From DASQZT01 sp035638575 (lineage in GTDB: Bacteria; Acidobacteriota; Terriglobia; Bryobacterales; Bryobacteraceae), in assembly GCA_035638575.1 (NCBI GenBank), contig DASQZT010000290.1, positions 17,043 to 81,042 on the forward strand: a stretch of DNA of 64,000 bases, in the 5' to 3' direction. A model generated the notes under the pieces. It was not told the origin of the DNA. It searched no databases and worked only from the letters and a program-made list of their open reading frames with translations. The position numbers and the translations under genes are program-made. Shown here piece after piece: positions 15,231 to 24,247 of this stretch (its first letter is position 1; each line of letters starts with the position of its first letter).

Positions 15231-18200
15231 ATGATCGCGAAACTAGTCTCCTTCGCCCTCAGGCAGCGGTTTGTGATCGTGATCGCCTCCCTGGCCCTGA
15301 TGATCTGGGGCGTGATCTCGTTTCAGAAGCTGCCCATCGACGCCTATCCGGATCTTTCGCCGCCCCACGTGGAGATCATCACGCAGTGGCCGGGACACGC
15401 GGCCGAGGAAGTGGAGCGGCTGGTCTCCATTCCTATCGAAATCGAAATGAACGGCATTCCGCGACTGGATTCGCTGCGCTCGATTTCGCTGTACGGCCTC
15501 TCTTCGGTGCAAATGAATTTCGACTATGGCGCCGACCCGTACTTCGTGCGGGAGCAGGCCTTTGAGCGGGTGGGCAACGCCACGCTTCCCTCCGGGCTGC
15601 AGCCCTCGCTTTCGCCCTTGTTCAGTCCCAGCGGCTTGATTTACCGGTACGTCCTGCAGAGTTCCGACCGCTCGCCGCAGGAACTGAAGATTCTCGAGGA
15701 TTGGGTGCTGGAACGGCATTACCGTTCCATTCAAGGGGTGGCGGACGATTCCGGCTTCGGCGGCACCACCATGCAATACCAGGTGCTGCTGGACCCCAAC
15801 AAGCTGTTCGCCTACGGCATCAGCGTGCCGCAGGTGACCCAGCAACTGGGGAACAACAATGCCAACGCCGGCGGCGGGTTCTATTCGCAGGGCGGGCAGT
15901 TCTATTACATCCGCGGGCTGGGCCTGGTGCGCGATACGGCGGACATCGGCAACATCGTGCTGCAGGAGAAGGGCGGCATTCCGGTCTACGTGAAGGACAT
16001 CGCGAAAGTCGAGATCGGCCACGCGCCGCGGCTCGGCCAGTTCGGTTACATGAAGCAGGAAGAGGCGGTGGAAGGCGTCATTCTGATGCGCGTGGGCGAG
16101 CAGGCGCAGGTGATTCTGCGGCGCGTCGAGGCCATGACCAAGGAGTTGAACGAGCGCGTGCTGCCGCCGGACGTGAAAGTGGTTCCGTATTACGACCGGC
16201 AGGGCCTGATCGAGGAGACCACCAAGACGGTGGAAGACAACCTGCTGCGCGGCATGCTGCTGGTGCTGGTGATTCTGGGCCTTTTCCTGTTCAGCGTGCG
16301 GACGGCGCTGATTGTGGCCGCCACCATCCCGTTTGCGCTGTTGTTCTCGTTCATCTGCCTGGACCTGCGGCACATCCCTGCCAACCTGCTTTCCATCGGG
16401 GCCATCGATTTCGGCATCATCGTGGACGGCGCGGTCGTGATGGTGGAGAATATATTCCGCGAACTGGCGACGCACCGCGACGACGAACGCTACAACGTGG
16501 TGGAAGTCATCCGCGCGGCGGCGCATGACGTGGAGCGCCCCATCTTTTACGCCGTCGCGGTGATCATCGCGGGATACATTCCCATCTACGTGCTGACGGG
16601 GCCTTCGGGCCGGTTGTTCCAGCCCATGGCCGATACCATGTCGTTCGCGCTGCTGGGGTCGCTGCTCTGCACCCTGACGCTGCTGCCGGTGCTGTGCTCG
16701 TACTTCCTGCGCAAACACATTCACGAGCCGCGCGTGATCTTGTTTGAATGGGTTCGCGGCGCGTACGGGTGGTTGCTGGGCCGGTGCCTGCGCAACCGGC
16801 TGCTCACCGTGATGGCGATTCTGGCGATCTTCGGGTGTTCGCTGCTGCTGATTCCGTTCATCGGCGGGGAGTTCATGCCGCACCTGGACGAAGGGGCGCT
16901 GTGGGTCCGCGCGACTACGCCTTACACCATTTCCTTTGAAGAGGCCTCCAGACTCTCGCCGCAGATCCGCGATATCCTGATGAGCTTTCCGCAGGTGACC
17001 ACGGTGGCCAACGAACTGGGGCGGCCGGACGACGGAACCGACCCCACCGGTTTCTACAACAACGAATTCTACGTGGGGCTGAAGCCCTATTCGGACAAAT
17101 CCTGGACGGGCGGGATTCGCACCAAGCCGCAACTGATCGAAGAGGTGCAGAAGAAGCTGGTGTCGTTTCCGGGCATCATTTTCAACTACACACAGCCGGC
17201 CGAAGATGCGGTGGACGAGGCGGAGACCGGACTGAAGAGCGCGCTGGCGGTGAAGATATTCGGCCAGGACCTGGTGACGCTGGAAAACAAGGCGTTCCAG
17301 GTGAAAGACATTCTCACCAGGATTCCGGGCATCCGGGAGATCACGGTGGTGCGGGAACTGGGCCAGCCCAGCCTGACCATCACTCCCGACCGGGCCAAGC
17401 TGGCGCGCTTCGGATTGAACGTGAGCGACGTGAACACGCTGGTGGAAACGGCCATGGGCGGCACGGCGGCCACGCAGGTGATCCAGGGAGAGCGCCAGTT
17501 CGACCTGATCGTGCGCATGCAGGAGCCGTACCGCAGCGACGAGAACGCCATCAAGAACCTGCTGATCGCCACGCCCGACGGCCAGTACCTGCCGCTGAGC
17601 CAGTTTTGCGAAATCCGCGTGGACAACGGCGCTTCGCTGATTTATCGCGAATCCAACTCCCGCTACATCGGCGTGCAGTTCAGCGTGGAGGGCCGCGACC
17701 TGGCCAGCGCGGTGGGCGAGGCGCGGCGCAAGGTGGACCAGGCGGTGAAGCTGCCCATCGGCTACCAGTTCGATTGGGGCGGGGAATACAAAGACTACCT
17801 GGCATCGCAGGAGCAGATGAAGATTATCCTGCCGATGACCGTGCTGCTCATTCTTTTGATTCTTTTCGCGCTGTACGGAAATCTGAAATTCCCCCTGATC
17901 ATTTTCCTCAGCGTGGTGGTGACCGAACCGGTGGGCGGCCTGCTGGCGCTGTACCTCACGCGCACCAACTTCAGCGTCTCTTCCATGCTGGGGTTTGTGG
18001 CGCTGATGGGAGTGGCGGTGCAGACCAGCGTGATTCTGTATTCCTTCATCAACAAGCTGCGGCTGGAAGGCCGGGATATTCCCACGGCGACGCTGGAGGC
18101 GTCGCTGCTGCGGCTGCGGCCCATCATGATGACCGCGCTGGTGGCCTGTTTCGGGCTGCTGCCGGCGGCGATGTCCACGGGAATCGGCAGCGACTCGCAG

Positions 18201-18317
18201 AAGCCCTTCGCCATCGTGATTGTGGCGGGACTGGCTTCGCGGCTGCTGCTCTCCATCTTTCTATCGCCGGTGCTTTACGCGCTGGTGGCGCGCGAGGGCG
18301 ATACCTTGCAGGTTTAA
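15231..18317 (+). CDS. Heavy-metal RND efflux pump (CzcA/CusA family)
   Basis: 1028 residues with the duplicated 12-helix RND layout. Motifs: GVISFQKLPIDAYPDLSPP at the first helix end, WPGHAAEEVERLVSIPIE, and the proton-relay helix DFGIIVDGAVVMVEN, whose two aspartates are those required for proton coupling in the heavy-metal branch. A second-half helix carries LMGVAVQTSVILYSF, where hydrophobic pumps would have different residues. It exports divalent or monovalent metal ions using the proton gradient. Metal specificity cannot be read reliably from sequence by eye. Confidence 0.94.
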   Translation: MIAKLVSFALRQRFVIVIASLALMIWGVISFQKLPIDAYPDLSPPHVEIITQWPGHAAEEVERLVSIPIEIEMNGIPRLDSLRSISLYGLSSVQMNFDYGADPYFVREQAFERVGNATLPSGLQPSLSPLFSPSGLIYRYVLQSSDRSPQELKILEDWVLERHYRSIQGVADDSGFGGTTMQYQVLLDPNKLFAYGISVPQVTQQLGNNNANAGGGFYSQGGQFYYIRGLGLVRDTADIGNIVLQEKGGIPVYVKDIAKVEIGHAPRLGQFGYMKQEEAVEGVILMRVGEQAQVILRRVEAMTKELNERVLPPDVKVVPYYDRQGLIEETTKTVEDNLLRGMLLVLVILGLFLFSVRTALIVAATIPFALLFSFICLDLRHIPANLLSIGAIDFGIIVDGAVVMVENIFRELATHRDDERYNVVEVIRAAAHDVERPIFYAVAVIIAGYIPIYVLTGPSGRLFQPMADTMSFALLGSLLCTLTLLPVLCSYFLRKHIHEPRVILFEWVRGAYGWLLGRCLRNRLLTVMAILAIFGCSLLLIPFIGGEFMPHLDEGALWVRATTPYTISFEEASRLSPQIRDILMSFPQVTTVANELGRPDDGTDPTGFYNNEFYVGLKPYSDKSWTGGIRTKPQLIEEVQKKLVSFPGIIFNYTQPAEDAVDEAETGLKSALAVKIFGQDLVTLENKAFQVKDILTRIPGIREITVVRELGQPSLTITPDRAKLARFGLNVSDVNTLVETAMGGTAATQVIQGERQFDLIVRMQEPYRSDENAIKNLLIATPDGQYLPLSQFCEIRVDNGASLIYRESNSRYIGVQFSVEGRDLASAVGEARRKVDQAVKLPIGYQFDWGGEYKDYLASQEQMKIILPMTVLLILLILFALYGNLKFPLIIFLSVVVTEPVGGLLALYLTRTNFSVSSMLGFVALMGVAVQTSVILYSFINKLRLEGRDIPTATLEASLLRLRPIMMTALVACFGLLPAAMSTGIGSDSQKPFAIVIVAGLASRLLLSIFLSPVLYALVAREGDTLQV

Positions 18318-18337
18318 AAGAGGCAGGCGAGAAAAAA

Positions 18338-19588
18338 ATGCGGTGCATCATCCGTTATGTGTGTGTGAGCCTGTTGATAGCAGGCGGCGCGGCCGCGCAG
18401 ACGGCCCTCACCTGGCAGCAGGTCGAGGATAAGTTCCGGGCGGCCAATCCCAACCTGCGCGCCGGGCAGCTCAATATTCAGGAATCCAAGGCTGCCGAGA
18501 TTACGGCCTTCCTGCGGCCGAATCCCAATTTCACGGTGACGCTCGACCAGCTCCAGCCGTTCACCGGCAACCCGTATCGCCCGCTGGGGGCCGCGCTGCC
18601 GCTGGTGGCGTTCGACTATCTGCACGAGCGGCAGCGCAAGCGGGAGCTGCGGCAGGAAAGCGCGCAGCAGGGAACGGCGATCGCGGAATCGCAGCAGCAG
18701 GATCTCGAACGCAGCCTGCTGTTCAACCTGCGCTCCGCCTTTGTTCAGACGCTCGAGGCCAAGGCCTTGCTGGCCAATGCCAAGGAGAACCTGGACTATT
18801 TCGAGAAGGAGCTTACCATCAACCGCGACCGCTTCAAGTCGGGCGACATCGCGCGCGTGGACCTGGACCGCATCGTGCTCCAGCGCGTGCAGTACGAATC
18901 GGATTTCCAGACGGCGCTGGTGAACTCGCGGACGGCGAAAATCACGCTGCTGATGCTGTTGAATGACCGCACTCCGGTGGACCAGTTCGACGTCACGGGT
19001 CCCTTCGAGTTTAAAGAGCGGATTCTGGCGCTGGACGATTTTCATACCATGGCCCTGGCGGCGCGGCCGGATCTGCGGGCGGCCCTTCTGGCGGTGGAAA
19101 AAGCCGGCACGGACCACAAACTGGCGGTGGCCAATGGTTCCACCGATCCCACCTTCGCGGTGGATCTCGGACGCAACCCGCCAATCGCTCTTTACATGGG
19201 GTTGAGCGTCACCATCCCCCTGCGGATTTTCGACCGGAACCAGGGAGAGAAGGCGCGCACCCAGATCGACATCGCGCATGCCGGGCGGCTCAGAGACGCG
19301 GCCGAGGCGCAGGTCTTCAACGACGTGGATTCGGCGTACTTTACGCTCTTGAGCTCGGTGAACCTGTTGCGGCCGTACACCTCGGCGGACGGTTACCTGG
19401 AGACGGCGCGGCGCATTCGCGACACCATGTCGTTCTCCTACCAGCGCGGGCAGGCGGCGCTGGTGGATTATCTGGACGCCCAGAGAGACTACCGCGCGAC
19501 GGAAGTGGCCTACCTCAACCTCGTGGGGGCATACCTGACCGCCGCGGGGCAGTTGAACATGGCGGTGGGAAGGGAAGCCATTCCGTAG
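18338..19588 (+). CDS. TolC-like outer membrane efflux protein (CusC/CzcC type)
   Basis: 416 residues from the ATG at 18338, 20 bases after the pump stop. Signal peptide (VCVSLLIAGGAAAQ), then two OEP repeats: each has a long coiled helix pair (AANPNLRAGQLNIQESKAA; RDYRATEVAYLNLVGAYL) around beta strands (FLRPNPNFTVTLDQL; LYMGLSVTIPLRIFDRNQGE). It forms the outer membrane channel of the tripartite metal efflux complex encoded by this operon. Confidence 0.92.
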   Translation: MRCIIRYVCVSLLIAGGAAAQTALTWQQVEDKFRAANPNLRAGQLNIQESKAAEITAFLRPNPNFTVTLDQLQPFTGNPYRPLGAALPLVAFDYLHERQRKRELRQESAQQGTAIAESQQQDLERSLLFNLRSAFVQTLEAKALLANAKENLDYFEKELTINRDRFKSGDIARVDLDRIVLQRVQYESDFQTALVNSRTAKITLLMLLNDRTPVDQFDVTGPFEFKERILALDDFHTMALAARPDLRAALLAVEKAGTDHKLAVANGSTDPTFAVDLGRNPPIALYMGLSVTIPLRIFDRNQGEKARTQIDIAHAGRLRDAAEAQVFNDVDSAYFTLLSSVNLLRPYTSADGYLETARRIRDTMSFSYQRGQAALVDYLDAQRDYRATEVAYLNLVGAYLTAAGQLNMAVGREAIP

Positions 19589-19591
19589 TGG

Positions 19592-19657
19592 GGCAGGTTG
19601 TCAACAGTTGTCAACCTGCGGCGGGTTGTCCAACCCGCCCGGCGAGCGAAGCTCGCC
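19592..19657. repeat. Three adjacent hairpins between convergent genes
   Basis: Three perfect inverted repeats follow one another: GCAGGTTG (19593-19600) with CAACCTGC (19612-19619); GCGGGTTG (19621-19628) with CAACCCGC (19631-19638); and GGCGAGC (19641-19647) with GCTCGCC (19651-19657). They lie between the stops of the efflux channel gene and the convergent secreted protein gene. A bidirectional terminator or a REP-like palindromic element are both possible. Confidence 0.65.
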
Positions 19658-19670
19658 TGTTCGCGCAACC

Positions 19671-21572
19671 TTACGGCTCGATGACCATCAGCACCCGATT
19701 GCTCTCGTGCCCGTCGGCGGTGACGTAGAGCTGCGACGGGCCGGCATTGGTGATCGCGGGTAGCTGAACTTCGATCAGGTAGAACCCGATGTAGCCCGGC
19801 AGCAGTTTGGCACCGGTCACCTGCAGCGGAGAGCCGTCCAGGAAAGCGGCGACCGCGGCTTCCACCACCGGCGTCTTCTCCATCGGCGCGGGAAGCCCGG
19901 TCGGCCAGTCGGGCCGAACCCGGCCCAGCCCGGTGAGCCAGATTTGAATGCGTCCGTTCGAATGCGCCGGGTTCCGCACGTCGAGCGCCAGGCCCGTGTC
20001 CGCGTCCCATAACATGGGAGCGCCGTCGCGGCCCACCAGGATGGCGGGAGAGACCGGCTGAACCGCCACGTCGCGCCTCACCGTACTGCCCGCGATCTGG
20101 AGCGCCAGAGCCACGCTCGGGCCGACGGCTCCAAACGGCACCTGGATCTGCGATTCGTCACCCAAGACCGCCAGGACCGGGTAATCCAGGTTGCCCCCGC
20201 GCACCGAATCCACGCGCGCGGTTACGCTCAGCAAGGAGCCGGGAGCCGCCGCGCGGGTGCTGAAATCGGCCGCGTTCACGATGCGCACGTTGCGCAGGCG
20301 GTGCGGCGCGGCCGTCGCATAAATGCCATAACCCTCGAGAGCCGCATAAAGCTGGACTCCCGCCGGATCGAGCCGCACATCGGTCGCCGGAAGTACTGGC
20401 AGCCTGTCGGAGAGGCTGGTCCAGGTCACCGCGCTCCCGCTGGCGCTTTGCAGCTCGGTGGTGGTCCAGAAGATCCCCTTGTCGGTGGCGACGTAGACCG
20501 CGCCCGACGCGCGGTCGGCCGTCACCCCGCGGGCAGGCGCATCCGGCAGGTTCCCGTCCAGCGCGTCCCAGAACGGCATGTTCTCGGCGTTGCGCAGGAC
20601 GTGCGGCCCCTTGCCGCTGAGCGCGGCCAGCGCGACGTGGCCGTCGAAGAAGATTCGTTCGACTCGCCCGCTGGTCGCCGGCGGCGTGTCCGTGGCCCGG
20701 AACTGCTTGCCGCCGTCCAGCGAAACCCAGATGCGCCCCGCGGAGGAGCCGGCGTAAACCATGTCCCCCGAAACCCCGATGGCCGTGATCTCCGCGTTCA
20801 ACTGCGACGAGTAACTCTGGATTCGCGCCGCTTCGTCTTCCAGCGGTGGGGCCGCCGAGCGGAGCCACACGGAGCCTCCCGGCGGCAATTCCAGGACACC
20901 GGCGACATCGGCCTCGACACGCGTTCCGCCCGCACTCGAAGGCGTGGCGAGAATGCGGCGGATGGTGAGGTTGGGCAGAAACTGGTTCAAACCGCTCCAG
21001 GACAGCCCGCCGTCCGTCGAGCGCCACACTCCATAAGCATTGGCCACCACCACCCGATCGGGGTCGGCCTGGGAAACCGCCACGCTGCGCTGTCCCGCGC
21101 CGATCACCGCCATCGACTTGAACCCGGTCAGGTTGGCCCAGGACGTACCGTCGTCGTCGGAGCGGTACAGTTGCCGCGCCAAGGCATACAACCGCGTCTG
21201 GATCCCGTTGACCATCACCGCCCGCGCTCCGGCTTCGGGAAGCCTCACGTTGGTCACCGGCGTCAGCGCGGCCGGACCGGAAACGTCCGGGGCCGGCGTC
21301 CAGATTTCGAAATCGCTGGTTTGGAAGATGCTGCCGGAATGGGTGCGGGCGTAAAGGACCGATCCGTCAGGGGAATACCAGACTTCATCCACCGGACCCG
21401 TCGCGGGGGCGGCGAGCATCGCATCAAACGAAGTGCCGCCAACATTGCGCCAGTCCGCGGTTTGCCCCAGCGCCACCATCGGGCCGATCGCCAACAATGT
21501 GAAAAGGCACACCGTGGCGCGAACTGTTCCCTTTTGACACACGACCGAGTCCCATTCTACCGCATTTCGCAA
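19671..21572 (-). CDS. Secreted beta-propeller protein with Solibacter-type (TIGR03437-like) C-terminal domain
   Basis: 633 residues with a signal peptide (ATVCLFTLLAIGPMVALGQ). Residues about 35-420 contain repeated propeller-like blades with a WxSxDGGxxW pattern (VWRSTDGGLSWSGL, IWVSLDGGKQF, LYRSDDDGTSWANL), typical of BNR/sialidase-like and Ycf48-like propellers. The C-terminal 210 residues match the pattern of the Solibacter uncharacterised C-terminal domain (IVNAADFSTRAAAPGSLLSV, IWLTGLGRVRP, GFYLIEVQLP and a final SNRVLMVIEP). The start could be the ATG at 21572 or a GTG a few codons downstream, closer to the signal. Convergent to the efflux operon. Probably an exported surface or matrix protein; ligand unknown. 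Confidence 0.78.
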   Translation of the reverse strand: MRNAVEWDSVVCQKGTVRATVCLFTLLAIGPMVALGQTADWRNVGGTSFDAMLAAPATGPVDEVWYSPDGSVLYARTHSGSIFQTSDFEIWTPAPDVSGPAALTPVTNVRLPEAGARAVMVNGIQTRLYALARQLYRSDDDGTSWANLTGFKSMAVIGAGQRSVAVSQADPDRVVVANAYGVWRSTDGGLSWSGLNQFLPNLTIRRILATPSSAGGTRVEADVAGVLELPPGGSVWLRSAAPPLEDEAARIQSYSSQLNAEITAIGVSGDMVYAGSSAGRIWVSLDGGKQFRATDTPPATSGRVERIFFDGHVALAALSGKGPHVLRNAENMPFWDALDGNLPDAPARGVTADRASGAVYVATDKGIFWTTTELQSASGSAVTWTSLSDRLPVLPATDVRLDPAGVQLYAALEGYGIYATAAPHRLRNVRIVNAADFSTRAAAPGSLLSVTARVDSVRGGNLDYPVLAVLGDESQIQVPFGAVGPSVALALQIAGSTVRRDVAVQPVSPAILVGRDGAPMLWDADTGLALDVRNPAHSNGRIQIWLTGLGRVRPDWPTGLPAPMEKTPVVEAAVAAFLDGSPLQVTGAKLLPGYIGFYLIEVQLPAITNAGPSQLYVTADGHESNRVLMVIEP

Positions 21573-21722
21573 ATCGGCAGAGCCATCAAACTGCTGAAAT
21601 CGCGTACTTTGTAAGAAAATTTTAATTTCGGCCCCCTGTTTGCTATTGCAAGTTTGATGCTAGACTTGAGGAGTCATGGCATTGGGCTTCGGGTTTTCAG
21701 ACTCCAAAGTCCCGAAAACGAT

Positions 21723-22532
21723 ATGATCCGGCGCTCCACGCTCCTGCGGACTGTGCGCACACTGTCGAGTGTAGCAGCCGTCGCGGTATGGCTATTCCCT
21801 CTTCAGGCTCAAGATTACAACGCGGCGGTGCTCGTACAAACCGGGCAGGTCTCAGTGACGGACGGCGGATACCAAACACCCCTTTCCAAGGGGGACGCTG
21901 TCAAGGTACAGCAAATCATCGTGACGGGGCCCGACGGCTATGCCCAATTCCAGGTTTCCGACGGAAGCACGTTCGAAGTTTTTCCCAACTCTCGCGTCGT
22001 CTTCCGTGAGCATCTCGGGAACTGGAAGGACCTCCTCAATGTCTGGCTGGGGCGCGTGAAAGTCTTCATCTATCACGCTCCCGGAGTTCCCAACCACAAC
22101 CAGGTGTCCAGCCCCACGGCCGTGATTTCGGTGCGCGGCACGGTATTTGATGTCGAGGTGCAGGACGACGATGGCACGACGGTGGTGACCGTGGATGAAG
22201 GCTTGGTTTCGGTTCGCCCGTTGACGCACCCGGGCGAGCCGGTGGATCTGCGCCCGGGCGAAACCATCACGGTCTTCCGAAATGTTCCGCTGGCTGCCAG
22301 ACAGATCGACAGGAACAGCGTGATCCGTGCGGCGTACAAGGCCGCCCGCGACGCCTTCTACCAGATCCTGCTGGGCCGCCAGGGCGGTCCCGGCGGTGCG
22401 CCCACCGGTTCTGCCGGCAGCGGCACACAGGCCGATAAACCCAAACCCGGCACGACCAACGGTCCGGGCGCTCCGACCACTACTCCTGGCGCGCCTTCGA
22501 CTCCTCCACCCGGTCCGGGCGGCGGCGGCTAA
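21723..22532 (+). CDS. Secreted FecR-domain protein
   Basis: 269 residues from the ATG at 21723. A signal peptide (LSSVAAVAVWLFPLQAQ) is followed by a FecR-type beta domain (VQTGQVSVTDGG, GDAVKVQQIIVTGPDGYAQF in parts, DGSTFEVFPNSRVVFRE, TAVISVRGTVFDVEV, VTVDEGLVSVRPL) and a long Pro/Gly/Thr tail. Unlike true FecR anti-sigma regulators there is no cytoplasmic N-terminal region and no sigma factor gene beside it, so it more likely has a structural or ligand-binding envelope role; FecR-domain proteins of this kind are frequent in acidobacteria. Confidence 0.8.
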   Translation: MIRRSTLLRTVRTLSSVAAVAVWLFPLQAQDYNAAVLVQTGQVSVTDGGYQTPLSKGDAVKVQQIIVTGPDGYAQFQVSDGSTFEVFPNSRVVFREHLGNWKDLLNVWLGRVKVFIYHAPGVPNHNQVSSPTAVISVRGTVFDVEVQDDDGTTVVTVDEGLVSVRPLTHPGEPVDLRPGETITVFRNVPLAARQIDRNSVIRAAYKAARDAFYQILLGRQGGPGGAPTGSAGSGTQADKPKPGTTNGPGAPTTTPGAPSTPPPGPGGGG

Positions 22533-22558
22533 ACCGGCTCGCACTCGCATCTCATCGC

Positions 22559-22681
22559 AGGCACCCCGCGACGTTCGCCTTCGTGGCGGTGCTGCTGCTG
22601 GCGGTGGCGTCGCTGGCCAGCTACCTGCCGGCGCGGCGCGCCATGCGGGTCGATCCCATCGTGGCGCTGCGCGAGCAGTAA
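22559..22681 (+). pseudogene. C-terminal relic of an ADOP/MacB-like ABC permease
   Basis: Frame translation gives PATFAFVAVLLLAVASLASY then LPARRAMRVDPIVALREQ and a TAA stop at 22679-22681. This is the last membrane helix and the nearly invariant C-terminal motif of acidobacterial MacB-like permeases (compare IPARRALKVDPIIALRCE at the end of the intact gene at 34773-37193). No start and no upstream part remain; the FecR gene ends just before it. It is best read as the scar of a deletion that removed some 2.3 kb of permease gene. Confidence 0.8.
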
Positions 22682-23605
22682 TCACCTCGGCGGAGGCAGC
22701 GTGGAAGCCGGCGCGGGCTTGCCGTCGACGGTGTTCGGCTCCATCAGCTCGATGCGCGTGCCGTCCGGGTCGTAAAGGTTCACCTGGCGTTTGCGGTTGA
22801 TGCCGGTGTGGATTTCGATGGGGCGCGTGTAGTCCTTGCGCGCCGGCCGCGCCTCCAGCGCCTCGACCGCTTTCTGAATGTCCGGAACCACCAGGCAGAT
22901 GTGATGCGCCGTGCCGCGGCGATCGGGGGCCGGCAGATCGCGGTACAGCATGAACTCGATGTAGTCCTGGCCATCGGGCACGCGCATGTTGACCCAGCTC
23001 AGCGTCTCCGAGTTGGCCGCGCTGCCGCGCCAGAACTCCTGGAATCCAAGAATGCCGGTGTAGAACGTCACCGCCGCATTCAGATTGCCGACCAGGATGC
23101 CCACGTGCATCATGTTGGCCGAGATGCGCGAAGCGGGCATGTGCTTGCCGTTGTTCTGCACGCTCCAGCCGTCGGGCCGGTACTCCACGATCTCCACCAT
23201 GTGGCCGTCGGGATCCTTGATGTTGAAATTCCGGTTGCCGATTCTGCCGGTCGGCACCTCGGCGGGAACCCGCACGCCGCGCGAGGCCAGGTAAGCGCGC
23301 ATGCGAACGGCGTCGTCGGTTTGGATGGAGATGTGGCTGAGGCGGTCGCCGTCCGGCGACGGGTCGTGGAACAGCTCGAGGTACTGGCGGTCGTTGATCT
23401 TGACGAAGACGATCCGGACCGAGCCATCGTCTTTGGGCAGCGTGAAGGCCTCCTCGTAGCCCAGGAAGTCTTCGTAGAAGGCGCGGGTTTTGGCCAGATC
23501 GCCGACGTACAGCGCCATGTGGGCGACGCCCAGGATCTCAGGCCGCGGCACGGAGGGCTGGGCCAGGAGCGGCACAGCCAGAAGAAGACCGGCTAAGCAT
23601 CTCAT
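22682..23605 (-). CDS. Exported two-domain VOC (glyoxalase/dioxygenase-fold) protein
   Basis: 307 residues: signal peptide (CLAGLLLAVPLLAQ), then two vicinal-oxygen-chelate modules. Module 1 begins GVAHMALYVGDLAKTRAFYE and has a possible metal His/Glu pair (HMALY; QYLELFH; LSHISIQTDD; HMVEIVEY). Module 2 begins MMHVGILVGNLNAAVTFYTG and has HHICLVVPD and DPDGTRIELME. The metal ligands typical of the family (His/Glu at these strands) are largely present. Export of a VOC protein is unusual but common in acidobacterial genomes. Substrate unknown. Its stop abuts the permease relic. Confidence 0.82.
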   Translation of the reverse strand: MRCLAGLLLAVPLLAQPSVPRPEILGVAHMALYVGDLAKTRAFYEDFLGYEEAFTLPKDDGSVRIVFVKINDRQYLELFHDPSPDGDRLSHISIQTDDAVRMRAYLASRGVRVPAEVPTGRIGNRNFNIKDPDGHMVEIVEYRPDGWSVQNNGKHMPASRISANMMHVGILVGNLNAAVTFYTGILGFQEFWRGSAANSETLSWVNMRVPDGQDYIEFMLYRDLPAPDRRGTAHHICLVVPDIQKAVEALEARPARKDYTRPIEIHTGINRKRQVNLYDPDGTRIELMEPNTVDGKPAPASTLPPPR

Positions 23606-23660
23606 TTTCTTGGATTATACACGGACACGGGATAAAATCACTCCTGGAGGCAAAACTCAC

Positions 23661-24179
23661 ATGAACCGTTCGGCCCTCTTGATCCTCACCCTTTCCTTTG
23701 GCGCGGTGCTTTACGGCCAGGCCACCAATCCCCTGATCGCGGAGGGGAGGGCGCCCTATAACAGCGTCAAGAACAACCTGCTGAAAATGGCGGACAAAAT
23801 GCCGGAAGACGCCTACAGTTTCAAGCCCAGTCCGGAAGTGCAAAGTTTCGCGGAGCGCATCAATCACATCGCCAACCAGATCGGGACTTGCAGCAGCTTG
23901 ACCGGGGAGCGGAAACCTCCGGCGCCCGGGAAGACGAAGGACGAAATAGTGGCCGCATTGAAGGCGTCGTTCGATGCCTGCGATGCTGCGTGGGACAGCA
24001 TGAACGACAAGACCGCCATGGAGATGGTGGCGGGGCGGGGCGGCCAGCGGTCCAAGCTGGGAGTGCTCATCGCCAACACGAATCACGACAGCGAGATGTA
24101 CGGGTACCTTTCGGTCTACCTGCGGCTGAAGGGAATCGTGCCGCCTTCGAGCGAAGGCGGGATGCGCGGCGGCCGGTAG
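23661..24179 (+). CDS. Exported DinB-like four-helix protein
   Basis: 172 residues from the ATG at 23661 (AGG at about -13). Signal peptide (ALLILTLSFGAVLYGQ), then a DinB/YfiT-like four-helix bundle: NSVKNNLLKMADKMPEDAYSF in parts, SFAERINHIANQIG (first metal His), and SDxxNHDSEMYGYLSVYLRLKG-type C terminus with the second conserved His in NTNHDSEMYGYL. Members bind a divalent metal and often act as thiol transferases, but exported forms are uncharacterised. Convergent with citrate synthase. Confidence 0.82.
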   Translation: MNRSALLILTLSFGAVLYGQATNPLIAEGRAPYNSVKNNLLKMADKMPEDAYSFKPSPEVQSFAERINHIANQIGTCSSLTGERKPPAPGKTKDEIVAALKASFDACDAAWDSMNDKTAMEMVAGRGGQRSKLGVLIANTNHDSEMYGYLSVYLRLKGIVPPSSEGGMRGGR

Positions 24180-24206
24180 CTGGTTCCGTCAGGGCTCAAA
24201 CCAAGA

Positions 24207-24230
24207 GGGGGCAGCGCACGGCGCCGCCCC
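24207..24230. terminator. GC-rich hairpin between convergent genes
   Basis: GGGGC (24208-24212) pairs with GCCCC (24226-24230), and GCGC (24214-24217) pairs with GCGC (24221-24224), leaving a three-base loop and one mismatch. It lies midway between the stops of the DinB-like and citrate synthase genes. There is no U-run on either side. Confidence 0.4.
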
Positions 24231-24247
24231 ACATCCGGTCGTCCCAC

